64,000 nucleotides of DNA from positions 25,967 through 89,966 of the forward strand of contig JALQCR010000027.1 of the NCBI GenBank assembly GCA_023336205.1, read 5' to 3'. Positions within the stretch are counted from its first letter, which is position 1, and every line of letters begins with the position of its first letter. The DNA comes from Pseudanabaena sp. Salubria-1. Lineage in GTDB: Bacteria > Cyanobacteriota > Cyanobacteriia > Pseudanabaenales > Pseudanabaenaceae. The position numbers were made by a program, and so were the translations under genes. Under the pieces are notes generated by a model. The model ran no database searches, had not been told where the DNA came from, and saw nothing but the letters and a program-made list of their open reading frames with translations. Shown here in pieces: positions 17,564 to 23,843 of the stretch.

Positions 17564-18406
17564 TCATCAAACAAGAATGCTACGTTTTTGACTTTGCGCC
17601 CGATCGCGCCTTGAGACAGATCGCAGATTACAGTTGTCGCCTCAATGTTGATGAATCGAATCCAGAGAAAAAAGTCGAAGAATTTATTCATTTCTTGCCT
17701 GTGCTTGCCTATGACGGTAGCTCCATGAAACAAGTCGATGCCGCAGGAATTCTTGATATGGCGATGAGTGGCACAACGGCAACATTACTAGCCAGACGTT
17801 GGGAAAGTGCCTTGTTAGTAAATGTCGATAACAACACTTTAGAAAGATTAATGAAAAACCAAGAAGCGATGCAAGCTTTGATGAATATCGAAGGCTTTCG
17901 TAACCTCAATCAAGACATCGAAACGATCATCAATAAATCCGATGCAGTCAAAAAAGCAAAAAAAGAAGCTAATGAAAGGGATTTAACCAAAGAAGAAAAG
18001 AAAGAACTTACCGAGGCGGAAAAAGAGTACAAGAGTATGCGTAAACAAATTCAGGAAAAATTAATTAAATTTGCGACTCGCATCCCTGTATTTATGTATC
18101 TCACCGATTACCGCGAAAGAAGCCTCCGTGATGTAATCACTCAACTTGAACCAGCATTATTTAAAAAAGTAACAGGATTAATTGTTAGAGACTTTGAATT
18201 ATTGGTAAGTCTGGGGGTATTCAATAGCGCCTTGATGAATGATGCGGTTTATAAATTTAAACGTTACGAAGATGCCAGTTTAGAATATGTGGGATTTAAT
18301 AGGCATGCAGGCGAAAATATTGGTTTGTACGACACCGTACTAAATCCTCAAGATTATCAGTGATTTTTATAGAAGACTTAGAGGTGATTCTGAAACAATA
18401 AATAAA

Positions 18407-18439
18407 ATGTAGGTGCAATTCATGAATTTGCACCTACAT
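18407..18439. terminator. Hairpin after the helicase gene
   Basis: Arms 18407-18418 and 18428-18439 (ATGTAGGTGCAA) around TTCATGAAT. A likely terminator. The centre CAATTCATGAA recurs in palindromes at 20421-20458 and 38344-38401. Confidence 0.6.
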
Positions 18440-18485
18440 ATAAAATTAGGATTTCGAGTCGTTATTGCGAAATTTCAATTAGTAC

Positions 18486-18821
18486 TTAGAAACTACCCAC
18501 ACTCAGAGGAACCCAATCGCCATTGGTGGTTAAGCCTAAAAACATTGATTCTTGCGATCGGATCGATTTACCAGTGAGGGCGCAAGATTCATCTCGCTGA
18601 GCCGTTGCGGTGACACTGGCGCGAATTTGTTCTAGGGATATCCGCTTTTTTGTCGGTGATGGTCGCCTCTGATCAATGTAATCCCAGAGAACACCACGGA
18701 TTAGAGCCTGATAGCCTTGCCCGCCCGCCAATTCTTTGAGCTTTTCCTTTAGTTCCCGCTCTAGGCGAATGCTGGTAACTTCCATGTCTGTGGTCGCAGG
18801 CATTTGGTGTAGTGTCTGCAT
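18486..18821 (-). CDS. Ribbon-helix-helix regulator-like protein
   Basis: A 111-residue protein. Residues 13-55 read MEVTSIRLERELKEKLKELA...YQALIRGVLWDYIDQR, with a beta strand of alternating residues followed by two helices, the CopG/Arc ribbon-helix-helix pattern for DNA-binding dimers. The C-terminal half is a polar tail of unknown role ending in NGDWVPLSVGSF. A perfect palindrome lies 44 bases upstream of its start, between it and the divergent gene at 18913. Related half-sites overlap the promoter of the tRNA array. I infer autoregulation and control of the array. Confidence 0.7.
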   Translation of the reverse strand: MQTLHQMPATTDMEVTSIRLERELKEKLKELAGGQGYQALIRGVLWDYIDQRRPSPTKKRISLEQIRASVTATAQRDESCALTGKSIRSQESMFLGLTTNGDWVPLSVGSF

Positions 18822-18864
18822 AATTTTTCTCCTAGTTAGTTTACAAAGTTCGATATCTATGTTT

Positions 18865-18882
18865 ATACTACAAGTGTAGTAT
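18865..18882. promoter_or_regulatory. Palindromic operator between divergent genes
   Basis: ATACTACA-AG-TGTAGTAT, perfect 8-base inverted half-sites with a 2-base spacer, in the 91-base gap between the RHH gene and 18913. The same half-sites (TGTAGTAT, ATACTACA) appear at 20662-20690. Confidence 0.65.
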
Positions 18883-18912
18883 GACTATCTAAGAAATTCC
18901 AAGTACATTCCT

Positions 18913-19212
18913 ATGAAATCCTATTTGTCCATCGGTCAGTATCAGATCGGATATCCCCAAGTTTGGCAGCGAGCCAATATCTTGGAAATATCTGGCTTTG
19001 TGATGACCATTTTGGACAGAGATTCAATTGGGCTTTGTGGCGATATTTACGGTGATATTTCTGGCGATCGCAGGAACTTAGAATCTCCCAACCATTCAGT
19101 TAACAAAGGATCGAGGAGAGATGCTCTCACCAGCATCAGCCGATTTATTAGTGCAATTAATCCAGAGACATACCCAAGCGGGAGGTATCGGCAGATCGCC
19201 GTACCCACATAA
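18913..19212 (+). CDS. Hypothetical protein
   Basis: A 99-residue ORF starting MKSYLSIGQYQIGYPQVW. I recognise no family. The region ILEISGFVMTILDRDSIGLCGDIYGDISG has a regular hydrophobic pattern; the C-terminus is basic. There is no clear Shine-Dalgarno sequence. Its support is the open frame, its position downstream of the palindrome, and a good terminator at 19235. It could be a spurious ORF. Confidence 0.4.
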   Translation: MKSYLSIGQYQIGYPQVWQRANILEISGFVMTILDRDSIGLCGDIYGDISGDRRNLESPNHSVNKGSRRDALTSISRFISAINPETYPSGRYRQIAVPT

Positions 19213-19234
19213 CGTTTAGACAATCAAGTCTTTC

Positions 19235-19371
19235 GCCCCCGCTTTCATAACTAAGAAAGCGGGGGCATTTTTTTATAGAGGTTTTCCAATGAGTACATAC
19301 TCATTGGAAAAGCAAAAATCAATCCTAGCAAGAGTTTTAAGGTTTTATTTTGCCTGCGGCAAAATAAAACC
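19235..19371 (+). terminator. Terminator followed by two further hairpins
   Basis: A classic terminator, 19235-19246 / 19255-19266 (GCCCCCGCTTTC arm) then ATTTTTTTA. Next 19282-19295 / 19298-19311 (TTTTCCAATGAGTA arm, 2-base loop) and 19341-19354 / 19358-19371 (GGTTTTATTTTGCC arm, TGC loop). The last is in the HNH leader. Confidence 0.75.
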
Positions 19372-19394
19372 AGCTATATCGTGAGGAGAAGCCA

Positions 19395-19928
19395 GTGCAA
19401 TCTATCAATCAGTATGAGCCAGAAGTATTGAGGCAATCGGTAGTCGTGTTTTCGCAAAACTATCTGCCAGTGAGCCGCATCAATATCAAACGCGCGATCG
19501 CTTTGCTAGTCACAGGTCGCGCCGAACCCTTGGAACTAATGAGCCAACAAACTTGGCAAGTAGTTTCTCCGCAACTCGTCTTGCAAGTGCCAGAACATAT
19601 CCGTCTAACGCTGACGAAATCAGAACGATTTTGGCGAGTTCCACCCGTCGCCCGTAGAGAAATTTTGCGTCGTGACAATCACACTTGCCAATATTGTGGC
19701 AATACTAAAAACCTGACGATCGATCACGTCATTCCCCGCGCTAAGGGTGGATTGAATACTTGGGAAAACGTTGTCATTGCTTGTGAACCTTGCAATAACC
19801 GTAAGGGAAATCGCACGCCTCATGAAGCCAATATGACTTTGCGAACTAAGCCCAAAGCCCCGATGCATCCTACCGTTGCCTTTGCCGAACAATTTTGGCG
19901 ATCGCAACAAGAAATAAACAGTGGATAG
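19395..19928 (+). CDS. HNH endonuclease
   Basis: A 177-residue protein starting at GTG (GAGGAG lies 8-13 bases upstream). Residues 95-140 contain the HNH core: CQYCG (98-101), LTIDHVIPRAKGG with the catalytic His111, NTWENVVIACEPCN with the second CxxC (130-133), and NNRKGNR. The N-terminal 80 residues (RINIKRAIALLVTGRAEPLE) are conserved in cyanobacterial HNH proteins of unknown target. These nucleases nick or cut DNA with a divalent metal. It sits between the RHH regulator and the tRNA array. Confidence 0.9.
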   Translation: MQSINQYEPEVLRQSVVVFSQNYLPVSRINIKRAIALLVTGRAEPLELMSQQTWQVVSPQLVLQVPEHIRLTLTKSERFWRVPPVARREILRRDNHTCQYCGNTKNLTIDHVIPRAKGGLNTWENVVIACEPCNNRKGNRTPHEANMTLRTKPKAPMHPTVAFAEQFWRSQQEINSG

Positions 19929-20009
19929 CGATCCATATAGCGAGTTTTAAGTTGCCTTAGACTACTTGAAACTCGCCCCCTATTTTAAGATTCTGGAGAA
20001 TCAATCACA

Positions 20010-20396
20010 ATGTTGAAACTCACTTACACTGATGCAGGGCTGTATTTAGAGAGATTAGATATCTCTTTAGAGGAGTTTGTCTCAAATCGAGTTTTACTCA
20101 GTTTGCGCTCTGGCTTGTCAATCCATGTCGAATCCAGTCGAGCAGCATTTCTACTAACTGCGGATGTTGTTGATTTGTTGTTATTAAAGTCCGTAATGTC
20201 TGATTGTCTCTCTAATAAGCTTAGTGTAGATAGAGTTGACGATTGCTATGTTGAGGTTTGCTTTAGTGGCACTTGGATTTCTAGCGATCTTCGCGCTGAA
20301 GAAGGAACTCTTGTAACTGCATTAGGCGATCGCGTTGAGTTCTATTTGCACAAGCTCTGGAAGATCAGCGAGTCCACCTTGACATTTGCAAATTGA
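20010..20396 (+). CDS. Conserved cyanobacterial protein (alr0857-like)
   Basis: A 128-residue protein with LKLTYTDAGLYLERLDISLEEF at its N-terminus and YVEVCFSGTWISSDL...EEGTLVTALGDRVEFYLHKLW at the C-terminus. From memory this matches the alr0857 family found across cyanobacteria, function unknown. It has no signal peptide or membrane segment. Good Shine-Dalgarno GGAGAATC. It ends just before a nested palindrome. Confidence 0.7.
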   Translation: MLKLTYTDAGLYLERLDISLEEFVSNRVLLSLRSGLSIHVESSRAAFLLTADVVDLLLLKSVMSDCLSNKLSVDRVDDCYVEVCFSGTWISSDLRAEEGTLVTALGDRVEFYLHKLWKISESTLTFAN

Positions 20397-20409
20397 CATG
20401 TGGAAAGAT

Positions 20410-20492
20410 TAGGACTTACGCCATCGTAAGGGCAATTCATGAATTGCCCTTACGATGGAATAAGGGTTTCGAGATTTTTTGCGTAAGTCCTA
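20410..20492. repeat. Nested inverted repeat after alr0857-like gene
   Basis: The outer arms TAGGACTTACGC (20410-20421) and GCGTAAGTCCTA (20481-20492) enclose a perfect 38-base palindrome (20421-20458) centred on CAATTCATGAATTG. Possibly a very small MITE or a terminator. Confidence 0.65.
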
Positions 20493-20518
20493 AGGACACT
20501 GAATTCCTTGCTCTTGTG

Positions 20519-20591
20519 GCGCTTTGCGCTAAAACCCAAACCAAGAAGATTTTAAAAAGCATTACTTCGCAACGCTTTTTAAAATCTTCTT
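20519..20591 (+). repeat. Family-2 repeat: constant segment plus hairpin
   Basis: The constant segment GCGCTTTGCGCT then AAAACCCAAACCAAG is followed by a hairpin (20543-20560 / 20574-20591, 18 perfect pairs). Similar constant segments precede other hairpins at 30653-30727 and, inverted, at 24585-24658. Confidence 0.6.
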
Positions 20592-20651
20592 ATGGTTGAG
20601 AATTGCGGTAAGAGCTTTTCAAAGAGAATCAAAATTATTTTGAGAAACTAC

Positions 20652-20690
20652 TTGACAATCTTGTAGTATATGTACTACAAATATACTACA
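20652..20690 (+). promoter_or_regulatory. Predicted promoter and operator of the tRNA array
   Basis: TTGACA at 20652-20657, 18-base spacer, then TACAAA (20676-20681) as a possible -10. Overlapping this are TGTAGTAT (20662-20669), GTACTACA (20672-20679) and ATACTACA (20683-20690), the half-sites of the palindrome upstream of the RHH gene. A repressor bound here would cover the -35/-10 region. Confidence 0.55.
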
Positions 20691-20760
20691 AGGCAATTAC
20701 AAAAGCCTCTGAACCTTGACAACTAAATAATCATCACAAGTTCAAAACTATAAAACATTA

Positions 20761-20834
20761 CTCTTAGTAGCTCAGTTGGTAGTAGCGCCTGTCTGAAGAA
20801 CAGGAGGTCGTCAGTTCAATTCTGACCTAAGGGG
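20761..20834 (+). tRNA. tRNA-Phe (GAA), atypical
   Basis: Acceptor CTCTTAG/CTAAGGG, anticodon stem CCTGT/ACAGG with loop CTGAAGA, T-arm GTCAG-TTCAATT-CTGAC. No encoded CCA. Oddities: discriminator G73 (bacterial tRNA-Phe normally A73), G37, and an extra base in the D-loop side (GGTAGTAGC). First gene of the array. Confidence 0.82.
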
Positions 20835-20907
20835 CTTATCCCAAATCATTACCCAGTAAGATTTTGAAGTTTAAAAATGGCTTTGCCATTTTTAAACTTG
20901 GGATTAT

Positions 20908-20980
20908 TGCCTTGTAGCTCAGTGGTAGTAGCAATCGCCTGTTAAGCGAGAAGTCGTAGGTTCAATCCCTACCAAGGCAG
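20908..20980 (+). tRNA. tRNA-Asn (GTT)
   Basis: Acceptor TGCCTTG/CAAGGCA, G73 as expected for Asn, anticodon loop CTGTTAA, T-arm GTAGG-TTCAATC-CCTAC. The outermost anticodon pair is A-G, leaving a four-pair stem. No encoded CCA. Confidence 0.88.
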
Positions 20981-20993
20981 TTGGTATTTTTTT

Positions 20994-21066
20994 GCTCCTG
21001 TAGCCCAATGGAAGAGGCGTTCGGCTTAGACCCGAAGCGTTGGAGGTTCAAATCCTCTCAGGAGTA
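20994..21066 (+). tRNA. tRNA with TAG anticodon (Leu), but class I shape
   Basis: Acceptor GCTCCTG/CAGGAGT, A73, perfect anticodon stem TTCGG/CCGAA with loop CTTAGAC (anticodon TAG, codon CUA). The variable region is only about 5 bases (GCGTT). Bacterial tRNA-Leu has a long variable arm, so this is structurally abnormal. T-arm GGAGG/CCTCT. No encoded CCA. Confidence 0.78.
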
Positions 21067-21207
21067 TTGAATAGAAGTATTGCAAAGCCATACTTCTATT
21101 CTCTTTATAACAATTGCTTGATTTAACGACATCAAGCAATTGGAAATCATATCCAGTAAAGTTTTTGAATTTTGAAAATGGCTTTGCCATTTTCAAAATT
21201 AGTATTA

Positions 21208-21279
21208 CCAGGTGTGGCGCAGAGGTAGCGCGGCTGCTTTGGGAGCAGAAGGTCATAGGTTCAATCCCTATCACTTGGA
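21208..21279 (+). tRNA. tRNA-Pro (TGG)
   Basis: Acceptor CCAGGTG/CACTTGG with a C1-G72 pair, A73, anticodon loop TTTGGGA, T-arm ATAGG-TTCAATC-CCTAT. The anticodon stem has four good pairs and a G-A outer mismatch. No encoded CCA. Confidence 0.87.
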
Positions 21280-21350
21280 TACAGCGCTAAGCGCTGAGTT
21301 CAATTCAAGGAAAAACTGCTTTGCAGTTTTTCCTTGAATTGGAAAATCTA

Positions 21351-21427
21351 TGCAGGGATGGAGCAAGGGAGGCTCTTGAGACTCATAACCTCAAAATCGG
21401 CAGGTTCAACTCCTGCCTCTGCAACCA
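21351..21427 (+). tRNA. tRNA-Met-like (CAT), CCA encoded
   Basis: Acceptor TGCAGGG/CTCTGCA, A73 and encoded CCA (21425-21427), the only array member with CCA. Anticodon loop CTCATAA. The stem TGAGA/CCTCA has an A-C mismatch next to the loop and lacks the three G-C pairs of initiators. Could be elongator Met or a CAT-anticodon Ile tRNA. Confidence 0.8.
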
Positions 21428-21477
21428 ATATCACTTAGATTCATCGTGCAAAGCACGATGAATCTAAAAATAATTTT

Positions 21478-21550
21478 GCTGGTGTAGCTCAACTGGCAGA
21501 GCATCTGTCTTGTAAACAGAATGTTACAGGTTCAATTCCTGTCATCAGCT
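21478..21550 (+). tRNA. tRNA-Thr (TGT)
   Basis: Acceptor GCTGGTG/CATCAGC, anticodon stem TCTGT/ACAGA with loop CTTGTAA, T-arm ACAGG-TTCAATT-CCTGT, discriminator T73. No encoded CCA. Confidence 0.9.
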
Positions 21551-21613
21551 TAAAACCCGCAATAGATTTCTCCTACGGAGAAATCTATTGCTTACTAATT
21601 CAGGAGAACGAGC

Positions 21614-21703
21614 ATGTTGCATTTTTACTTATCCCATTCATTGAAATTTCTCTACTGCCTCATCAGCATTCAGCACTCCGTTATTAGATATTTGAGATTA
21701 TGA
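21614..21703 (+). CDS. 29-residue leader ORF coupled to the next gene
   Basis: ATG preceded by AGGAG (21602-21606, 7-base spacing). Peptide MLHFYLSHSLKFLYCLISIQ, mostly hydrophobic. Its TGA overlaps the ATG of the 156-residue gene (ATGA), the usual sign of translational coupling. The downstream gene has no obvious Shine-Dalgarno of its own. Too short for homology judgement. Confidence 0.4.
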   Translation: MLHFYLSHSLKFLYCLISIQHSVIRYLRL

Positions 21704-22170
21704 GCGAACATCGCCTCGAAGAAATTGTGATCGAACGTCCGCGCGGTGGCATGAGAATAAGTTCTCGCCGATTAAAAGGTGTGCGAAAGCAACTCGATCG
21801 CTTAACCATTGAAGCTAGCGAAGATGGTTTACTCAGTTCCTACTTAATCAAAGTGAGACAGAAAACCAAATATTTCTCCGATCATCTAGCTCCATTGCGG
21901 CGATTTTTGCGATCGCATGTTGGTCAACCTTGGGATCTGGTATATAGCGAACTATGCGATCGCCTAGACCAAAGAACTGTGACTGGACAGCATGTGGTTA
22001 CGCATCTCTGGCAGTATGTAGAACGATATGTCGAAATCGTTGATGGCAAGCCTTGCCGTAAACCATATCAACCTCGCTACCTTGGTGATGGCTGTTTTGG
22101 TAGAAGGTATGATGAATTTTATGTTCATCCTGAAACAGGGCTGCTATGTGAAGCAAAACGCTTGCTTTAA
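21700..22170 (+). CDS. Hypothetical protein embedded in the tRNA array
   Basis: 156 residues starting MSEHRLEEIVIERPRGGMRI. It is basic, with conserved-looking motifs RPRGGMRISSRRLKG, KYFSDHLAPLRRFLRSHVG, PWDLVYSELCDRLD and EFYVHPETGLLCEAKR. I recall similar unnamed proteins in cyanobacteria and planctomycetes but know no function. The high Arg/Lys content suggests nucleic-acid binding. It lies between tRNA-Thr and tRNA-Arg and is followed by a hairpin like those between the tRNAs, so it probably belongs to the same transcript. Confidence 0.65.
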   Translation: MSEHRLEEIVIERPRGGMRISSRRLKGVRKQLDRLTIEASEDGLLSSYLIKVRQKTKYFSDHLAPLRRFLRSHVGQPWDLVYSELCDRLDQRTVTGQHVVTHLWQYVERYVEIVDGKPCRKPYQPRYLGDGCFGRRYDEFYVHPETGLLCEAKRLL

Positions 22171-22210
22171 AAAATAGAGAGTGGGCTTTGCCCACTCTCT
22201 ATTTTTATTT

Positions 22211-22282
22211 GGGAATGTCGCCTAATGGAAGGGCATCGATCTTCTAAATCGATCTGTGTAGGTTCGAGTCCTACCATTCCTG
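22211..22282 (+). tRNA. tRNA-Arg (TCT)
   Basis: Acceptor GGGAATG/CATTCCT, G73, anticodon stem TCGAT/ATCGA with loop CTTCTAA, T-arm GTAGG-TTCGAGT-CCTAC. No encoded CCA. Last tRNA of the array, after the protein gene at 21700. Confidence 0.9.
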
Positions 22283-22472
22283 TTTTGACAACTAAAAAGC
22301 CAAAGAAGCTGATTTGCCCGCTTCGCGGGCAAATCAGCTTCTTTGGCTTTTTAAACCGATGTACTTATAGCTCACGCAAAACATGCGATTATTTAATGAA
22401 AGTTTGATTGGGGATAGCGATCGCATTATGATGTTTGCACTGTAAATAGTATGCGTACTGAGAGCGAGGTTA

Positions 22473-23693
22473 ATGACTGCCCAAACAACACATCACAAGT
22501 CTGAGCATGAGCCAAGCAGCCCAAAGGACTGGTCGTGGAAATTTTGGCAGATCGTGCCGCTGTATCCCTATGGTCAGAGACGCACTATTCGCAAAGAAAT
22601 TGTTAAGGATGCCATCTGGACTTTCGAGCAGATTCAAGGGATTTTTTATGTAGTTGTCCCGATCAGAATGACGGTAGTGAAGTTGTTGGCTGGGGGACTG
22701 TTGGTATATGCCCCCGTTGCTCCGACTCCCGAATGTATCCGTCTCGTTAATGAACTGGTCACCGAGCATGGCGAGGTAAAATACATCATTTTGCCAACAG
22801 TGTCAGGAATTGAACATAAAGTGTTTGTGGGGCCATTTGCACGGCAGTTTCCCAAGGCTCACGTTTATGTTTCGCCACACCAATGGAGCTTCCCATTCAA
22901 TTTGCCGCTTAGTTGGTTAGGTTTACCTTGGGGACGCACATCGCTGTTATCTGAGGATAGCTCAAAGGCTCCCTTTGCCGATCAGTTTGACTATGCAGTT
23001 TTAGGTTCGATTGAACTGGGGTTAGGGAAATTTGCTGAGGTAGCGCTATTTGATAAGCGATCGCAGACTCTTTTAGTTACGGACACGATTGTTTCTGTTC
23101 CCGAAAAGCCACCAGAAATTTTACAAATCGATCCCTATCCATTGCTCTTTCATGCTAGAGATGGTGCGGATGAACCCATTGTGGATACAGAAGTGAATAG
23201 GATTCGTGGTTGGCAAAGAACGGCTCTATTTCTATTCTATTTCCGTCCCCAAGTTTTGGAAACTGTTTCTTTTTTTCAAGCTTTATTAGATATTACCAAA
23301 GCGCCAGAGCGATCGCGCAAAGCCTTGTTCGGTCTATACCCTTTTCGCTGGAAACATAACTGGTATCAATCCTTTGAATCTCTACGAGGTAATGGTCGTA
23401 TTTTCGTCGCGCCAATCCTTCAGACACTCATTCTCAATCGCGATCCGCAAACAGTAATTGCATGGGCAGATAAAGTTGCTAGCTGGAATTTTGTGCGGAT
23501 CGTTCCTTGCCACTTTGATAATGCGATCGCCGCCACACCCACCGAGTTTCGTCAAGCTTTTAGCTTTTTAGAAAAGAATCCGCAACCTTCAGCAACTAAG
23601 AACCTACCTGAAGAAGATTTTGAAGTTCTCAATCAAATCAATAATATTTTACAGGGTAATCGCATTATAAGAGAAGCAAAAGATAAAATCTAA
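22473..23693 (+). CDS. DUF4336 protein (metallo-beta-lactamase-like)
   Basis: 406 residues. The DUF4336 signature is visible: DWSWKFWQIVPLYPYGQRRT, FYVVVPIRMTVVKL, LLVYAPVAPTPECIRLVNELV and VKYIILPTVSGIEHKVFVGPFARQFP. This resembles a beta-lactamase fold whose usual HxHxDH motif is not present (only GIEHKVF). It is conserved in cyanobacteria and algae; function unknown. A long cytosolic C-terminal part follows (FRIVPCHFDNAIAATPTEF). Single gene with a terminator after it. Confidence 0.8.
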   Translation: MTAQTTHHKSEHEPSSPKDWSWKFWQIVPLYPYGQRRTIRKEIVKDAIWTFEQIQGIFYVVVPIRMTVVKLLAGGLLVYAPVAPTPECIRLVNELVTEHGEVKYIILPTVSGIEHKVFVGPFARQFPKAHVYVSPHQWSFPFNLPLSWLGLPWGRTSLLSEDSSKAPFADQFDYAVLGSIELGLGKFAEVALFDKRSQTLLVTDTIVSVPEKPPEILQIDPYPLLFHARDGADEPIVDTEVNRIRGWQRTALFLFYFRPQVLETVSFFQALLDITKAPERSRKALFGLYPFRWKHNWYQSFESLRGNGRIFVAPILQTLILNRDPQTVIAWADKVASWNFVRIVPCHFDNAIAATPTEFRQAFSFLEKNPQPSATKNLPEEDFEVLNQINNILQGNRIIREAKDKI

Positions 23694-23727
23694 TATCGTC
23701 TGTTATACCAAAACACAGTAGGACATA

Positions 23728-23778
23728 ACCCTCAAATAAAAGTAGCGGCGCTTTGCGCCGCCATTTTTATTTGAGGGT
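23728..23778. terminator. Terminator after DUF4336 gene
   Basis: Outer arms 23728-23741 / 23765-23778 (ACCCTCAAATAAAA) and inner arms GCGGCGC/GCGCCGC (23745-23751 / 23755-23761). Confidence 0.7.
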
Positions 23779-23843
23779 CTATCTCTTTTACTGCTATATA
23801 ACTAGTAAGAGCTTTAAATCTCCTCATAGGAAGATTAAGTGTT

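Larger units (their letters stand above)
14385..18363 (+). pseudogene. GIY-YIG nuclease/superfamily-2 helicase, interrupted by an IS
   Basis: The N-terminus (residues 10-110) reads PTIYAYKD...GLLKIGYTT, a GIY-YIG/T5orf172 nuclease fold. Next is a helicase with motif I KMRFGKTFATY, motif II VIFDEYHYGAW, motif III YLYLSGTPFRAI and the motif VI-like YFQAAFRVQTPW. The gene is cut after EEIIK by the IS at 16090-17563. Its remainder (17564-18363) continues QECYVFDFAPDRALRQIADY. Deleting the IS and one TCATCAAAC restores one 831-codon frame. The combination resembles the cleavage/translocation subunit of a type I- or III-like restriction system and follows two methylase genes and a DUF1016 nuclease. 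It is currently inactive unless the IS excises. Confidence 0.92.
20867..22352. repeat. Series of perfect hairpins separating the array genes
   Basis: Stems (arm / arm): 20867-20881 / 20885-20899; 21069-21080 / 21090-21101; 21111-21122 / 21131-21142; 21168-21182 / 21186-21200; 21282-21296 (CAGCGCT-A-AGCGCTG); 21301-21319 / 21323-21341; 21435-21449 / 21453-21467; 21559-21573 / 21577-21591; 22172-22186 / 22190-22204; 22294-22321 / 22325-22352. All arms are perfect. Most loops are TTT or AAA closed by GC (GGCTTTGCC, GCAAAGC). Every tRNA except the pair Asn-Leu is followed by at least one. They could be processing signals, attenuators or terminators. Confidence 0.85.

Noticed and set aside
21026..21274. 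82-codon reverse ORF over tRNA-Leu and tRNA-Pro
   Set aside because: Antisense reading of tRNA genes (GFEPPTLRV and similar text is a known artefact of tRNA T-arms).
20867..22352. CRISPR array
   Set aside because: The repeated hairpins differ in sequence and have no spacers of constant size.
22225..22407. 60-codon ORF starting in tRNA-Arg
   Set aside because: Overlaps the tRNA and its hairpin; no start signal.
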